From Agapanthus africanus (lineage: Eukaryota > Streptophyta > Magnoliopsida > Asparagales > Amaryllidaceae), in assembly GCA_030015575.1 (NCBI GenBank), contig JASDDO010000026.1, positions 189,745,739-189,809,738 on the forward strand: DNA of 64,000 bases, in the 5' to 3' direction. Shown in pieces: positions 22,747 to 34,942 of the stretch (its first letter is position 1; the number at the start of each line of letters is the position of its first letter). The position numbers and the translations under genes are program-made. The notes beneath the pieces are model-generated. The model saw only the letters and a program-made list of their open reading frames with translations, was not told where the DNA came from and searched no databases.

Positions 22747-23453
22747 TTTCTCCAGGACACCCCGTATTACTACGAACGTCCACTTCCATTGGACAAAACC
22801 ATCGTATGGTTAGATACGAACTCGAAAGAATTTATTCGAGGATGGTTTCAGGTTCTGGAGGAAACGAATAGGACTATTCAGTTGTCTTTTCCTTTTACCT
22901 TCTCTCAGGTTGCGAGTACTCCTTGGTTTAGGAGATAGTACACCTATTACGCAAATTGGATAGTCTTCTTCCAAACCTTAGGCTGGTGCTGACCGGTAGG
23001 GAATGAAGAAAACCAATTAGCCTAACGATGGTGTACAGAAGGTATTAAGTTCAGACAAAGCAAGGGATTAGTGAGAGGGCAAAGTAAATTGCAACAGATA
23101 TTCACGACCAAACCAAGTATTCCTTCGCCAATCCTAAATCACCTTTGTATTTCTCCAGGACACTCCGTATCACTACGAAGATCCACAGTTTATTGGATAC
23201 TCCATCGTATGGTTATATACGAACTCGAAAGGAACTTGTTCCAGTTCGGGGATGGATTCTGGTTCAGGAGAAATAGGAATAAGGTTTATTCGGTTGTCTT
23301 TTATCTTCACCTTCTCTCGCTTTGCGAGTGTTCCTAGGATTGGGACAGTACACCCATTATGCTTATTGGATAGTCTTCTTCCAAACCATAGGCTGGTGCC
23401 GAACGGTAGGGAAGGAAGAAAACCATTTGGCCTAAAGGGGTGTACAGAAGGTA
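22747..23453 (+). repeat. Tandem duplication of about 400 bp in the CopA interior
   Basis: Two units start TTTCTCCAGGACAC at about 22747 and 23150 and end GTGTACAGAAGG at about 23042 and 23451. They have diverged noticeably, so the duplication is much older than the LTR insertion event. I see no coding meaning. Confidence 0.75.
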
Positions 23454-25049
23454 AAGACTAAAGACATATGAAGGGATTTGGAGAGGTGGCAAAGAATTAT
23501 ACGGTTACAGTCGTGAATATGGATGAGGCATTACTAGGAATACCAGTATACCCCATCGAAACATTTCGATGTTTCAGTCTCACTGTGTACTGTTAAAGGA
23601 AAACTGATTTCCCGATTAGACACTTGCTCCAGGGTATGTATTTACCAGGTATGATTCTCACATCTGTATGGTTTTACAGATGATGAGTGGGAGTAGGTTA
23701 TTGGGAATTGGGTGATCATCCTCATTATATCGGGATTCGTTGTAATCGGTGATATTTGAGGAAGTCACCTGGATTGTTTGCCGGTCGACAAATATTTGGT
23801 TTTGAATATCCGCTGTTATGCACCAATTTCAAATCGATATATCTGTACGTCTATTTTCATAGAGTGAGATATACCTTTCTGAAATTATGTCTACGACATT
23901 TACCTATATCAGTGGATGGTTAAGTAAGGAGCATTAAACAGCGGTGTAATTCTTCTTAACCATAAGTACAGTTTTCAACCTACGACACACAGTGAATGAG
24001 TTTTCAGACTCAAGAGACTTATACAGAGTATTGTATGTTGTCCAGGGTCCATCAGGACAGAGGGGATGGTCCTCGTACTATATTCGGTTTACTTATGACT
24101 TCTCTAGTTTTTAGACAAGTGTTTCGTAGGAAACACAGGGTCCGAATTTTGAGAAGTTATAGGTATTTGAATAGAGTAGAGAACCAGGTGTAGCAAGTAT
24201 CGGGATTCTTGAAAGTGATCGAAGATGTAGATACTTGTGTACGGTATTCAGTTGATAGTAGTGATTAAGAGAACTTTCTTCTCTTTCAGGTTACTCATAA
24301 TTGGAAGCATTCCTAAGTTGAGTAACGCTGATCGGCCTCCTTCCATTTAGTTCACATGCACTGGAGACAGTTGCATGATTTGAATCTGGTTCAATTAAAT
24401 CAGTGCCTCTGGTCCTATATGGGATATAGAACAGTTCATATCTTAACGATGTTAAGGTACGGGGAGTTGTCCGGCTTATGCTTAAAACCAGACACTGGAC
24501 AACTCAAGGCACGTTTCTGTAATGGCTGTTTGTGGGTTGACCCAGGCTATGACGCGGGTTGACTTTCTACCATCTGGATGAACAATAGCGATATTGTTCT
24601 AGACTCGCCACAGTTTTATTAAAAAAATGGATTTTTTCAGAAAACAGTAGTGGGAGTATGGTAGAACTGGAAGTGATTCCAGAACCACAAACGATTACTG
24701 AAGATTTGATAAGGAATCTAAAGATTCAATCTGGATTGACATTCCATTGGTCACTCCGCAGATAAGGTGGGTAACTTCAGGCACCCGAGAGGTACTCCGG
24801 TAGCCTCAAGGACGGTGACAGGGAAGTTCTTGTTTACCCACAATTACCATTGCTGTTGTTCCAGGCTGCAAGACCCGGCAGGAGGATGAGTATAGCGTCG
24901 TTCTAAACTAGTTTTAGAAGTGTACGTGTATATGACTCTGCCAGAGGGTTGTCGTAGTCAGTGGGAGCAGCGGAAGCATTGGTGGACAGGTAGCTTATGT
25001 CTATTTACAGACTGAAGCACCAGTAGCGGAGATAGATCATCTATTTCTG

Positions 25050-25985
25050 ACATGACAGTCATGGGTTTGACTTCATCAGAATAGCGGATGGATCTGTTGA
25101 GAAGGTAGTAGGGTGTGATATCCTGGTATTTGGATAACATACACAGAGTAGGAAAAGAAACTCCTATACTACAATCGGTTATACTTTGGTCGTCACACAG
25201 TAGTTTCTGCATATGGGACTTGGACATTATATCAGAAAAACTGGTTACTAGATCTATGGTTTTAGATCTAGATTTGGGTGGTTTCCCAATCAGGGTACTT
25301 AGACAGCATTCTAAGAGTATTTAGAATGGACGACTCCTGGCACGGTAGTGTACCTGCAGGTGATGGAGTCACCCTCTCCAAAGGTGTCTTTTAGACTAAA
25401 GGGGAGAGGGATGTGCATGATTGACAGATCACTTGCTTAGGCAATTGAGTCAATCATGAGATGTCAAGTACCACACCAGATATTGTTCTTGCACTGGATG
25501 CAATAAGTTGACATTGATCCAATCCTGGAGAAACAGTCGGAAGCAGTTATAGAACATAAGTGGATGTTCTAGGGATATGATAACGATAGCCACATGCGGG
25601 AGACAGTTATCATTCCAGGCTTCCAAGGTGACCTGGACGACAAGGAGGTTGTCAGAGTTATAGTTTTCCTTCTGGCGAGGGGCAGTATTTTGGACAGGTG
25701 TTCCAAGGCAATACTGAGGGAGGCATGGCGCAGGACACTGATTAAGTTCAGTTGTCGATACAGTCTAAGAAGTTTGGATTTGGAGTTCATTTATGAGCTA
25801 TGTCCCATCAGACATCCAGACACATTCTAAGACAGGTATTGCTCTTTTCGGGAGATGGCTTTCTCCGCGAACTTGAGATATAGAGAGACATAGAAAGAAA
25901 CAACAAAGCGGATCCACTCACTGAGGCAGTTCCTCGAACGCAATAGTTTCGCAAACGAGCTTTGTGAGACTGACTAGTAGAGGAG
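25050..25985 (+). pseudogene. pol: Old Copia pol remains in CopA
   Basis: Around 25100-25200 the DNA aligns with the CopF reverse transcriptase section near its YVDD motif, for example TCCTATACTACAATCGGTTA against the CopF stretch reading IPMLQSV. At 25800-25870 a reading HQTSRHILRQ matches the RNase H end, and about 25905-25935 gives ADPLTEAVPR, the usual end of a Copia polyprotein. The remains are strongly worn and carry many breaks, in contrast to the LTRs. They show the ancestor was a Copia of the CopF type. Confidence 0.65.
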
Positions 25986-26047
25986 TTGGGTGTTCGGTAT
26001 CACACGGGCTGTGAGTATGCGACATCGCAATAATTAGCCTTGAGTGC

Positions 26048-26058
26048 AAGTGGGAGAT
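26048..26058 (+). other. CopA polypurine tract
   Basis: AAGTGGGAGAT lies directly before the 3' LTR start, the same tract type as in CopF and CopG. Confidence 0.9.
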
Positions 26059-28303
26059 TGTTGGAGATAGTGCCCTCAGAGTCAATTATTAGGTCACAGG
26101 TACGTGATTGCAATGATTGATGGAGGACCTATCCCGGTAGGACAGTCTTACTCGAGATGATAGTATGCTATCTGGTTTACCTTTATCATCGTGTACTGTT
26201 TTAGGTGACCTGACACGTCGCTATTACACGTTGATAGAGCCCCTAGGATTCTTGCTTGACCACCAGCAGTATGAGGGCGATCATATACGTGGGAGCTGGC
26301 AGTCTATAAGCATATCCTTAAAAGGTCCCTAGTCGTGAGAGTTTCGAGACAGGGCATCGATTCTCCATAGTAGACTAGTGTATACAGTCGAGACCCCGAC
26401 GAGGGGCGGTGGCCGGTCTCACAAGCCACTGGTGTCAGTTGGATCACCTAAGATGTATACAGGTGCTCATTGGGTTATGAGTACACCGGACAGGACTCGC
26501 CGGGAACATGCTAGTTGGTCATATACCAGACGTCAGATGGCAGTTCCGTGGTGACATGTGTGCAGGTTAGTTCATCGACCTGGGGATCGTCATTTGTCCC
26601 GTGTGAGTTCCCACTGTACTTTGATTACTACCCTACCACGGCTCAAAGGAGTCGTGCAAACAGGTTTTAGTTGGGTACAGTCCCGAGCCACATGGAGGCA
26701 GTGAGCGTATCTTCAGGGGTTCTTCTCTCCCGGTATTGGGGGTGAGGTCGTGCTGTGTCTAGGAGAGCCATTACACGAAGCCCTCGGCCGAGGCAAGGAG
26801 ATTTACTGGTAGGTATTCCAGTAGTATCTCAGGGTGTTCTGGGCTACACTCCGACACGACTTGTACCGCTTTTGGGGGTTTGACTTTTACCAATCCCCTA
26901 GGCCCGCCATGCGATGCTCATAGACGAACGGACCGGACTGTACGGATATTGTCACTGACAGGCTCAGTAGGGAGTCAGGCTGAGTTCGCTCACAGACGTC
27001 CCTTTTGGTCAATACCTGGTAGCCCATTATGTATTGGCTTATACCTCTAACGTGCTAGTGGTTAAATCCACAACCAAGGTGTTGATGAGTCTTTAGAGTC
27101 CCCCACATTCTGTTACTCAGCTTTCGGGCGAAAGGTTGTAGAGGCCGTATGGAGATATGGCAGGGTCCGATCAGATACGTGCGGTATTGCACGGATCAGG
27201 ATCGGACAGTTTGTACTATAGGCCGTATGGTAATATGGCAGGGTTCGATCAGATACGTGCGGTATTGCACGGATCAGGATCGAACAGATTTTACTAGCCG
27301 GCTTTGGTTTAAGCCGGATCCTAGTTTAGTACAGTGTAGATTTTGTCTCATTGCATTTGTATTTCGGTCGAAATACAGATGCGGGTGTGTATGCACAGTA
27401 TCGGGGTTTTCTTGTAATTTATTACGGGACCAGTTTTCTGGAGTTGCCAGTTTGCTTTCCGTTTCGGCCGATTTCCATTGTTCCGTTCATTGGCCGAAGT
27501 TTGGTGGAGGAGGGCTTATTTGCATTGTTGCAAATAAGCAATTGTGGAGGGGGTCTTTGCATATTTCCTTGTATCATGATGGCTCACCATACCTTGACCT
27601 TGCTTGACTTTTTGACTTCATCATGGTTGCACCTTACCTTGACTTCTTGACTTTGTTTTCATGATTTCTTGACTTTGGTTGTGATGATGGGAGAGGAGAT
27701 GGTTGTTGTGTGTTGGACTTTCCAAGCCATCATTTTCTTTGCATTATTGATCAAGCCATTCTCTCGCTCTCTCAAAACACACCAAAATTAGGGGGGCCGG
27801 CCATTCCTTTTTTTGAGAGGGGATTTGATTTCATGAGGTGGGATTTTTGTATCTTGAGTTTTGAAAAAAATCCCTACAACTCCCTCTCCAAAAGTTCACT
27901 TCAATTCCTCCACCAAAAAATGGCACCTCCATAAACCCCAAAGTGAGACTTGAGGACTACATATTCTACAACGAACCTTGGGCACGTCGAGTAGCCGGCT
28001 TCGTGCCCGAGTTGCCTCGGCATTGAGGTGGGAGCCCGTAAAAGAAGTAGGCGATGTGGTGCACTTCCGGCGTCGAGGTGGAGACCGGAGCTTCCGCAGG
28101 AGATCGGGACGATGACGAGAAGACCGGAGGACTTGGATCGTCGGTATATCTCTTTCCCATCCTTTTGTTAGCTAGGACTAGTTAGTGGTTCGATCCGGGT
28201 ATTAGTGCGCGGCGGTTTGCCAGTTCAAGTAAAAATTTAAGTTTATCACCGCTTCCGCATTTGGCCGTCGGATTGACGGCCGGGGCGCCTCCGTGCACTT
28301 ACA
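26059..28303 (+). repeat. CopA 3' LTR
   Basis: It is 2245 bp and nearly identical to 18086-20328. It carries the same hairpin string at 27142-27539 and the same open frames as the 5' LTR. CAAGC follows at 28304-28308. Confidence 0.95.
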
Positions 28304-28308
28304 CAAGC

Positions 28309-29150
28309 AACCCTAGATCTAATGGTCACCTAGGTCAAGTTACTAGACCGCTCCTAGACTTCTAGAAGACAAATCGCCGGATAAATCCTCTACTGTCTCT
28401 TTATTCCTTCTGTGGCCAGGTAAGTTCCAGGTAAGTGGGAGGTTCTCCGCTACGTAAGTAGTGGGCCTAATTAAGTAACCACTTCCCTTAGACACACTTT
28501 CCTTAGACACTACAAAAGAAACGTGGATAAGCAATAGATTATCCACGACCTTCTTCTGTCCTAATTGAGCGCGATGGTCCGTAGAGTCTTGTCTAGATCT
28601 TTTTTAATTAATGAGGGTGATGCGGATGCTAGTTTTGTGATTTTTGGGCCTTAGGAAGGGTAATGAAATCCCTATCAAATCTGAATTTGGTCTTTTCCCC
28701 ATAATTTCAGTATTAAAATATGCAAACAACCAATATCAAAACACGCAACAATTTTCTTTTAGCGGCGCTGCGAATTTTTACAAAGAATCCTGTAGAAAAT
28801 GGTTATTGGACAAGAGCAAGGAGGAGATAAGAAAGTAAGAAGTATACCTGAGAAAAGTGGAGCTCTGAATCATTAAGATCACCACGATTCCGCCGCGAAA
28901 TGCCCGCTATGGCCGCGGTTCCGCGGTCAGATTGCAAGATTTTTGCACGAATTTTGGCACAGATGCTTCTATTGCTTCACTGGACTTCCTGAGATGATCT
29001 GAATATTTTTCCCCTTGCTCCAATGATTCTAGATTCCCTTGAAAAATTCATAACTAATCGTTAAGCGCTTGATGCGATTTTGATTTAAAAATTCTGATGG
29101 AATAATAATATTTCAACTCAAATAGCAATAACGAACAAATTAGCACGCAA
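28309..29150 (-). other. Ath leader between primer site and gag
   Basis: This is the part of the Ath untranslated leader on the far side of CopA. No gene is seen. A GC-rich dyad pair lies at 28882-28928: an imperfect CCACGATTCCGCCGC, then GGCCGCGGTTCCGCGGTC, with centres 31 bp apart. It is a second place in the same element with this arrangement besides the LTRs. Confidence 0.7.
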
Positions 29151-29168
29151 TCCCCGGCAACGGCGCCA
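29151..29168 (-). other. Ath primer binding site (tRNA-Asp)
   Basis: The minus strand reads TGGCGCCGTTGCCGGGGA, complementary to the 3' end of plant tRNA-Asp including CCA. It lies two bases inside the LTR. This primer choice is characteristic of Athila elements. Confidence 0.93.
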
Positions 29169-29170
29169 TT

Positions 29171-30898
29171 TGATTGATCTTAATTTCTTGTGATTGATTC
29201 GAATGAAAAGAAAAGTGTTATCACAATGAAAGAATTTATACCGCAATCAATAACGGTGTCGAAGTAGTTTTGTTAATGAGAACGGATCGTCCACTGAGAT
29301 GCGAGTACTTATTCATTCATGCTTTAGTTTAGTTGAAATGAAATATAAAAGAAAATTCAAGAAGTTGATTCAAGATTTATGAGATTTAATTTCAAGAAAC
29401 ATCAAGAAAAATATCAAGAATCAAGAATTCAAGAAAGTATCCAATATCAATTTAGTGATCAAGAATTTGTAGAATAGCTTGTAAGAATCGATCGAATTAG
29501 TAGCAATGATGAATACTAATAATTATGAATCTTATCTATTGATGAATTGTAGCTAGATCGATGATGATGAATGAAGATTAGCAATCTATTGAAGAAACTA
29601 GGGTTCTCCTTCACTATCCTTTATCTTTTCATTGATCATCATTCAAATCTATCCTCTAGCAAAAAGAATCATCAATCATTTGATTCCTGATTTGCAACGA
29701 AATAATCAAGAACATGATCTCGCTCCAAATTAGGTAATCGATGATTTTTTTCCTAAAGTTCACAATTCTCATAAGACTTAAGATTAGTTTAGAATTTCAT
29801 CATCATTAGATCTACCGATTCTCTCGATTCCTTTACAAGCGGAGATTTCACTCACACATCATGAAAATTAAAGAATCAAGAATTGAAAATTTCATAAAGC
29901 AAGAATGTAAAGAAAACGAGAATTACAATTATCACCTTTATTAAATCTTCTTCAAATTACACCTTTCAATTCGGGTTTACAAGACTAGCTCTCGATCGCT
30001 CCTATAAAAGGGAATTTGTCGTCGATCTTTGCTTGGCTCGATCGCCATAAGTCGTGGATCGGATGCAGATCTATTGCTCTTGATGACGATCGGCGTTGCC
30101 ATAAAGGATCTTCGATTGTATCTTGATTTTTCTCTTAATGGATCTTGATTTTGATTGGATTTGGATTTGGATCACAAGTTGTGTCACTCAACTTGTGTGT
30201 AAAAATATGAAAATTATTGAACAACCCCTTGAAATGTAACCCTAGTTCTCCTTTTATAGTTCTCCCAATCTTCCACTAGAAGCTAGGTTTATCTTCCACT
30301 TTAAACTAGGTTGTTATGAAGCTTGCATGAGAAACTTGGCTGTTGTATAGAAGCTTTTGGAGTAAACTAGGGAGTTTGAAGTGACTTGAAGAAGCTAGGA
30401 GGTTACAAGGGAGCTTCTGGAAAAATTTTGGACCGCCGACGAGCCAATTCGACCGCGGATCCTCGGCGGATCGGCCTGGATCGGCCGCTGTTCCGCGGCC
30501 ATTTGATGAGATCACTGTATCATTTTTCTGGGGCTCTTTGGTTTTGGCTTTAGGGTCTTCTTCTGATGTCTGGAATCTTAATATCCTTTCTGAATCTCTG
30601 CCAGATTTTATTACTTTAACTTGCTGCATTTTATCGACAAATTTTTCGATTCCAGTTCTTTGACCTGAATAATTTTCTCCACAAAATCTTGATGAAAAGT
30701 GTTGAGATATACAATATCATGCGTGAAGTAATAAACACATAATTTCCCTCCAGAATGTTGATTATAACTATAACACGTGGTATTTAGTATTTTGCAGATG
30801 AATTTGTAATCCGTGTTATATGTACAATAAACACCCTTAGATGATTAGAATAATGAGGAAGTTGTTATGTTACAGAATGCAATATTTTTGACTGAACA
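29171..30898 (-). repeat. Ath 5' LTR
   Basis: It is 1728 bp and pairs with 9355-11068. The TATA box is at 30251-30258. The GC-rich dyad pair is at 30451-30469 and 30483-30500 (centres 32 bp apart), more altered than in the other LTR. ATACG follows at 30899-30903. Confidence 0.93.
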
Positions 30899-32344
30899 AT
30901 ACGCTACTCCGCTTATGAAGCCTTAGGATTTACATTTCCTTGCACAACATTATATTCATTCATATGATCTATCCTCATCGATATCAGTTATTTTGCTGCC
31001 ACTATTACACGGGCAGAGAGAGCTACGGCCAGAGTTGTAGTCAGCACGAGCTCGTCATAGACGAGGATTGACCAGGGCGTGATTCCAGGGACACACGATT
31101 GCATGGATGTGTCGTCCTATTGTGTTTTCGCGCCATGAGCGTTTGATGGATCGCTTTTACAAGATTTCTCGGACGTACAGATCAGCACCAGAAGATCGGG
31201 CCACTACTAGAGGCCAGCCAGAATGTGATGACCGTCAATGCACTATTATTCTTGATGATTGAGGCACTGTTTAGCGTGCGGACGAATGAGCCGGTATGGA
31301 TGCGACTGACAAGATATCGCCTAGATGCTTGGAGCTATTGCAGCACGAGTTGCACTTAGAGATATGATGGAAGATCGCTAGTCACCAAGGGAAGAACGAC
31401 TAGGACATGTGGTTAGTTGCATACCCCGATGCGAGGTCATCAGATTGATTGATTCCAGCTTGAGACGACTTTACGCAAGTAAGTTGAAAGTCGATAGAAG
31501 ATGATCGAATGTCAGGAACCCATTTTCCAAGTCTAAAGTATTCGTAAAAACATGCAAGTAATTCCGTGGACCCTCTAGAAGAATGAAACCCTAACTAGAT
31601 ATAATGACCATGAGAACGCTTTGAAACCTTAGGGTTTGCGGCAGTTCTGTGGTGCCATTGATGAGGCTTGGGTTTGCCCTTCTACGGTTGTTCCATAGGT
31701 ACTGTGGCATGTACTGGATATTATTAAACTGTACTCAAGATGTTGAGCTCTTACGGGATTATGGAACTTTGACGAATCGATCGAAAAATTCGACGTCATT
31801 CAGATATCATGTAATGTGATACATTGCTTGGGAGATTCCAGATACGAGTATAGCCATTGGAGCTCAATCCATACAGCCACAAAGAGACGAGTCCGAATCA
31901 GTCGACATTGGAGAAAAGTGGAGTAAGTGGTTCGTGCGAGATCTTGATGAGATGACGTTCCACTCCGCTGACATCAGAGATGTGATACGCATGCATAGAC
32001 GTCGTATATGGATATATCTTCTAGAAGGTGTCGCGATGAGTATGCAGCCGTTCCGGAACAAGAAATAGATTTAGTAAAGGGTGATAACTTCCGGGAAGTT
32101 CGGCAGAAACGAGATTTGGGGGAAACTTCGACAGAACCTTTCTGGAATACTATATGAGAAGACTTGGACCCAGGATCGGTCATATTACGCACACCCGGTA
32201 GGCCAGAGTTCACCATCATCGACGAGACATGTTATGAGTGACCATGACAGTTGGCCAGAGATCTTTAGAGGATGTGCCTAAGCGGGACGGTTTCCGCTAT
32301 CCTTGATTACGGTATTTTGGGCGATTTATTTGCATGATTGAGAT

Positions 32345-32860
32345 TTTGTGCACCGCAGTTGCACTTGACTTCGATTTGATGTCATTCGAGATGCTGATTT
32401 TTATTTCATACCTATGGTATGCATGTGATTTGACTGGTGTTTTCGGCATTGTTTTCATGCACTTCTAGTATTTTGATTCGAGTTTGTGCACGCTGATGCA
32501 CATGGTTATGAGATTATATACCACGGTATACCTGATTTGGATTGAGATAGGTTCTATACCGTCGATTTCGATTGTGATATTCGATATTTATTTTCGTGCA
32601 CCTTGTGCACATGATTTGGATTCTTCCGCATACTTGACGCGCTTGATGCGATTTTGGTGCACGCCAGGTACACTAAATCGAGATTTTTCGTGCATATCAG
32701 ATGCACCTCATATTGCTGTCAGGTACACCCGTTGCCTTTGACAGGTGTTTCGTGCACACCCATTGCACTTAGATTTTGTTTCTGTGCGCATGTATGGCAC
32801 ATTTATTGATTTCGATTTCTATGCGCAGCAGACGCACATGGCATTCTTATGCACATTTTG
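32345..32860 (+). repeat. Degenerate GTGCAC...TGCAC array in the ND1 interior
   Basis: About nine units of the form GTGCAC, 4-7 bases, TGCAC occur, for example GTGCACCGCAGTTGCAC (32350), GTGCACGCTGATGCAC (32486), GTGCACCTTGTGCAC (32597) and GTGCACACCCATTGCAC (32752). They are separated by GATTT-rich spacers. ND2 has related units at 2290-2700. Confidence 0.6.
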
Positions 32861-33102
32861 GGATTATTTCTTGTGGAGCAGTACGTTTTTATTATATTTA
32901 CTATTTGGTAAAGTAGCTGAGTAGGACTAGCTCGAGGACAGTACCTGAATATATTTTTGCATGCATTGATAGTTATCGAAGGGATTTCCAAAAGGGAGCT
33001 ATAGTATCAGTATTTACCTACGTGTCCGAGATGACATGAAACATATTTACAAGGAAAACCCTTCTAAATTATTTTTCAAACGGCAGGACGTATGTTAAAC
33101 AA

Positions 33103-33104
33103 AG

Positions 33105-33131
<27 letters not shown>
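33103..33131. repeat. TA microsatellite in the ND1 interior
   Basis: A simple TA run of about 28 bases upstream of the 3' LTR, without any other signal. Confidence 0.9.
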
Positions 33132-33135
<4 letters not shown>

Positions 33136-33520
33136 TTATTTTTTACAAATAGACGTCCGCAACTATGCAGTGATACGCGCATCGCATAGCGACTTGAAAA
33201 GGTTTTGGCATGCATTTCTTTCAGACGTTTTGACGAGTTTACAAAGATGTGTACATATTATAGTCTCGAGTATATCTTGTTGGTTTTCGTATTGGATTTG
33301 ATATTGGTGTTTTCACCATAACTCCGATGATTGCGGGATACATGACGGAGTATCGATTTTGGTTTATATACTCGTTTTTCATGCGCATGCATTGCGCTAC
33401 GATGTGTTTATGTATTTATGATTTCGGAGCCCCGACGACTTGATCATTTTACCGAAATGTTTTAGTATTTGAGGGGTTTAAACTTAAATTCGGGGACTGA
33501 ATTTCATTAAGGGGGAAAGT

Positions 33521-34942
33521 TGTAACATTTCAGAAAAATAAAATATTATTTTTGGGAATTTATATAATTAAATAATAAATATTACGAATATTTTAATAAT
33601 GCGGTAAAATTATATACCGATAAATTGGGAAATATTTAGAAAATTATAGGAATTACTGAAATGAGAGTGTTTTATATGATTTAAGCAAATTATAATTTCC
33701 TTATGATTAATTATATTCCATTTTAATGCTAATGGCGATTAAATATCATTAATCTTGCATTAATCCGGTTTTGTGCACATGACATGCACCATGTCACATT
33801 TACAAATACTTGTTATATTTTCTACCATGGTTTATTTCTTCATTCATGCATGGTTTTAATTATAAATGAAAAGGAAAGAAAGGAAAGGAAAAGAAAAGAA
33901 AAGAAAAAGGAAAAAGATTAAACAATATGGTATGGGCAAGAGAGAGAGAGAGAGAAAGGTGAGGGGTCAACCTATGTCATGGTTTTTTGTTTCATTCACC
34001 ATCTTTATCTTTTCTTCATCCTATCCCTCAACCATGGCTGCCCTCATATCCCACCACCTCAAACCCCTCACAACTCCATCAAAAACTCATTAAAACTCCA
34101 TCTCCACTTCATTAAAAACATGCACAAGCTCCTCACAAGCACTTTGGACCAAGAAATGATGGATTTTGAGCACTTGGGGCAACTCAAGAAAATTCTTTAG
34201 TTGCCAAATGAGGTAATTTCATCATCAATAGTGTAGTAATTCATTTCCTTTATCACATATACTTGTTTAAAAGTGATATTGCGTAGTTTAATGAACTTAG
34301 AAAATTCCAAGAAGAGGGTTGTGGGATTCTTGAGTTGTGATGGTGTTTATGAGTGTATTAGTGACTAGAACCCCCCCCCCCCTTAGTGTCTAAAATCTAG
34401 ATCTAACAGATCCTAGACTAGGTAACAGGATTTAGATATCGGAATATCGGTTTGTGAATAAATAGAGGGTGCATGGAATATGGAATGCCCCGAGACCAAT
34501 ACTAGAAAAGAAAACAACACTAATAACCTAGATGGACCACTAGGAGGCCACCCTGAAAGTTTGAGCCCAAACAGAGACACCCAAACCGAGGAGGCCGGAT
34601 CTGGGGGCCTTGTGGATGGCCACTCTGTAAAATTTGGTGCCCAGGTTTCTTCTGTAGGTCATATACACCCTATACATCACCCCAGTACTGTTTGTTTAGC
34701 CAAATTTCACTTGAACTAAAATCTGGAGCAAGTTTCAAGAGTTTCTGCTTTGTATTCTTTAATGGTTATGAATTTATGTTTTGATATTTGGGTTTAATAT
34801 CGGTCAATTGACGTTTGTACGTCTATATCGAGTGTTATTTGGTTGATTTGCGGGAGTAGACCATAGGTTTTGACCTATATGAGATTCGTGTGTCGTTTTG
34901 GTCATGAGTCGGATTTTAATGCTATACGATGTGTTATGATAT
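33521..34942 (+). repeat. ND1 3' LTR, first part
   Basis: It starts TGTAACATTTCAG, directly after the polypurine tract, and matches ND2 9343 downwards. It contains a purine-rich AAGG/AAAG run (33868-33930), a run of twelve C at 34371-34382 and small chance frames. Del is inserted at 34943; the LTR resumes after the second GATAT at 63010. Confidence 0.85.

Larger units (their letters stand above)
18086..28303 (+). mobile_element. CopA: young non-autonomous Copia element
   Basis: It is 10,218 bp with LTRs at 18086-20328 and 26059-28303. Perfect CAAGC target duplications lie at 18081-18085 and 28304-28308, an initiator-Met primer site at 20330 and an AAGTGGGAGAT polypurine tract at 26048. I count fewer than 20 differences between the LTRs (below 1%), so insertion was some hundred thousand years ago at usual rates. 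The 5.7-kb interior has no usable coding region. It has a long leader related to CopF, then old Copia pol remains. The interior is far more decayed than the LTRs, so it probably moved by borrowing proteins. Confidence 0.95.
9355..30898 (-). mobile_element. Ath: Athila-type Gypsy element, interrupted by CopA
   Basis: This minus-strand Gypsy element has LTRs at 29171-30898 (5') and 9355-11068 (3') and perfect ATACG target duplications at 9350-9354 and 30899-30903. The primer site is tRNA-Asp type, as known for Athila. The order gag, protease, reverse transcriptase, RNase H, integrase reads from high to low coordinates. The protease region carries the Athila-type LLDLGASVNLLP block. Without CopA it is about 11.3 kb. 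LTRs differ by roughly 7% in the parts I compared, about 2-3 million years at the usual plant rate. It is broken in several places. CopA lies in its leader. Confidence 0.93.
30904..33520 (+). mobile_element. ND1 interior
   Basis: This is colinear with the ND2 interior on the opposite strand (4130 downwards). A gag-like start is readable at about 30990-31090 (TRAERATARVVVS and nearby), as in Del. The rest corresponds to the two unrecognised ND2 frames and a GTGCAC-rich stretch. No reverse transcriptase, integrase or protease is found. It ends in a polypurine tract AAGGGGGAAAGT (33509-33520) similar to that of Del. It is worn, with many breaks. Confidence 0.75.
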
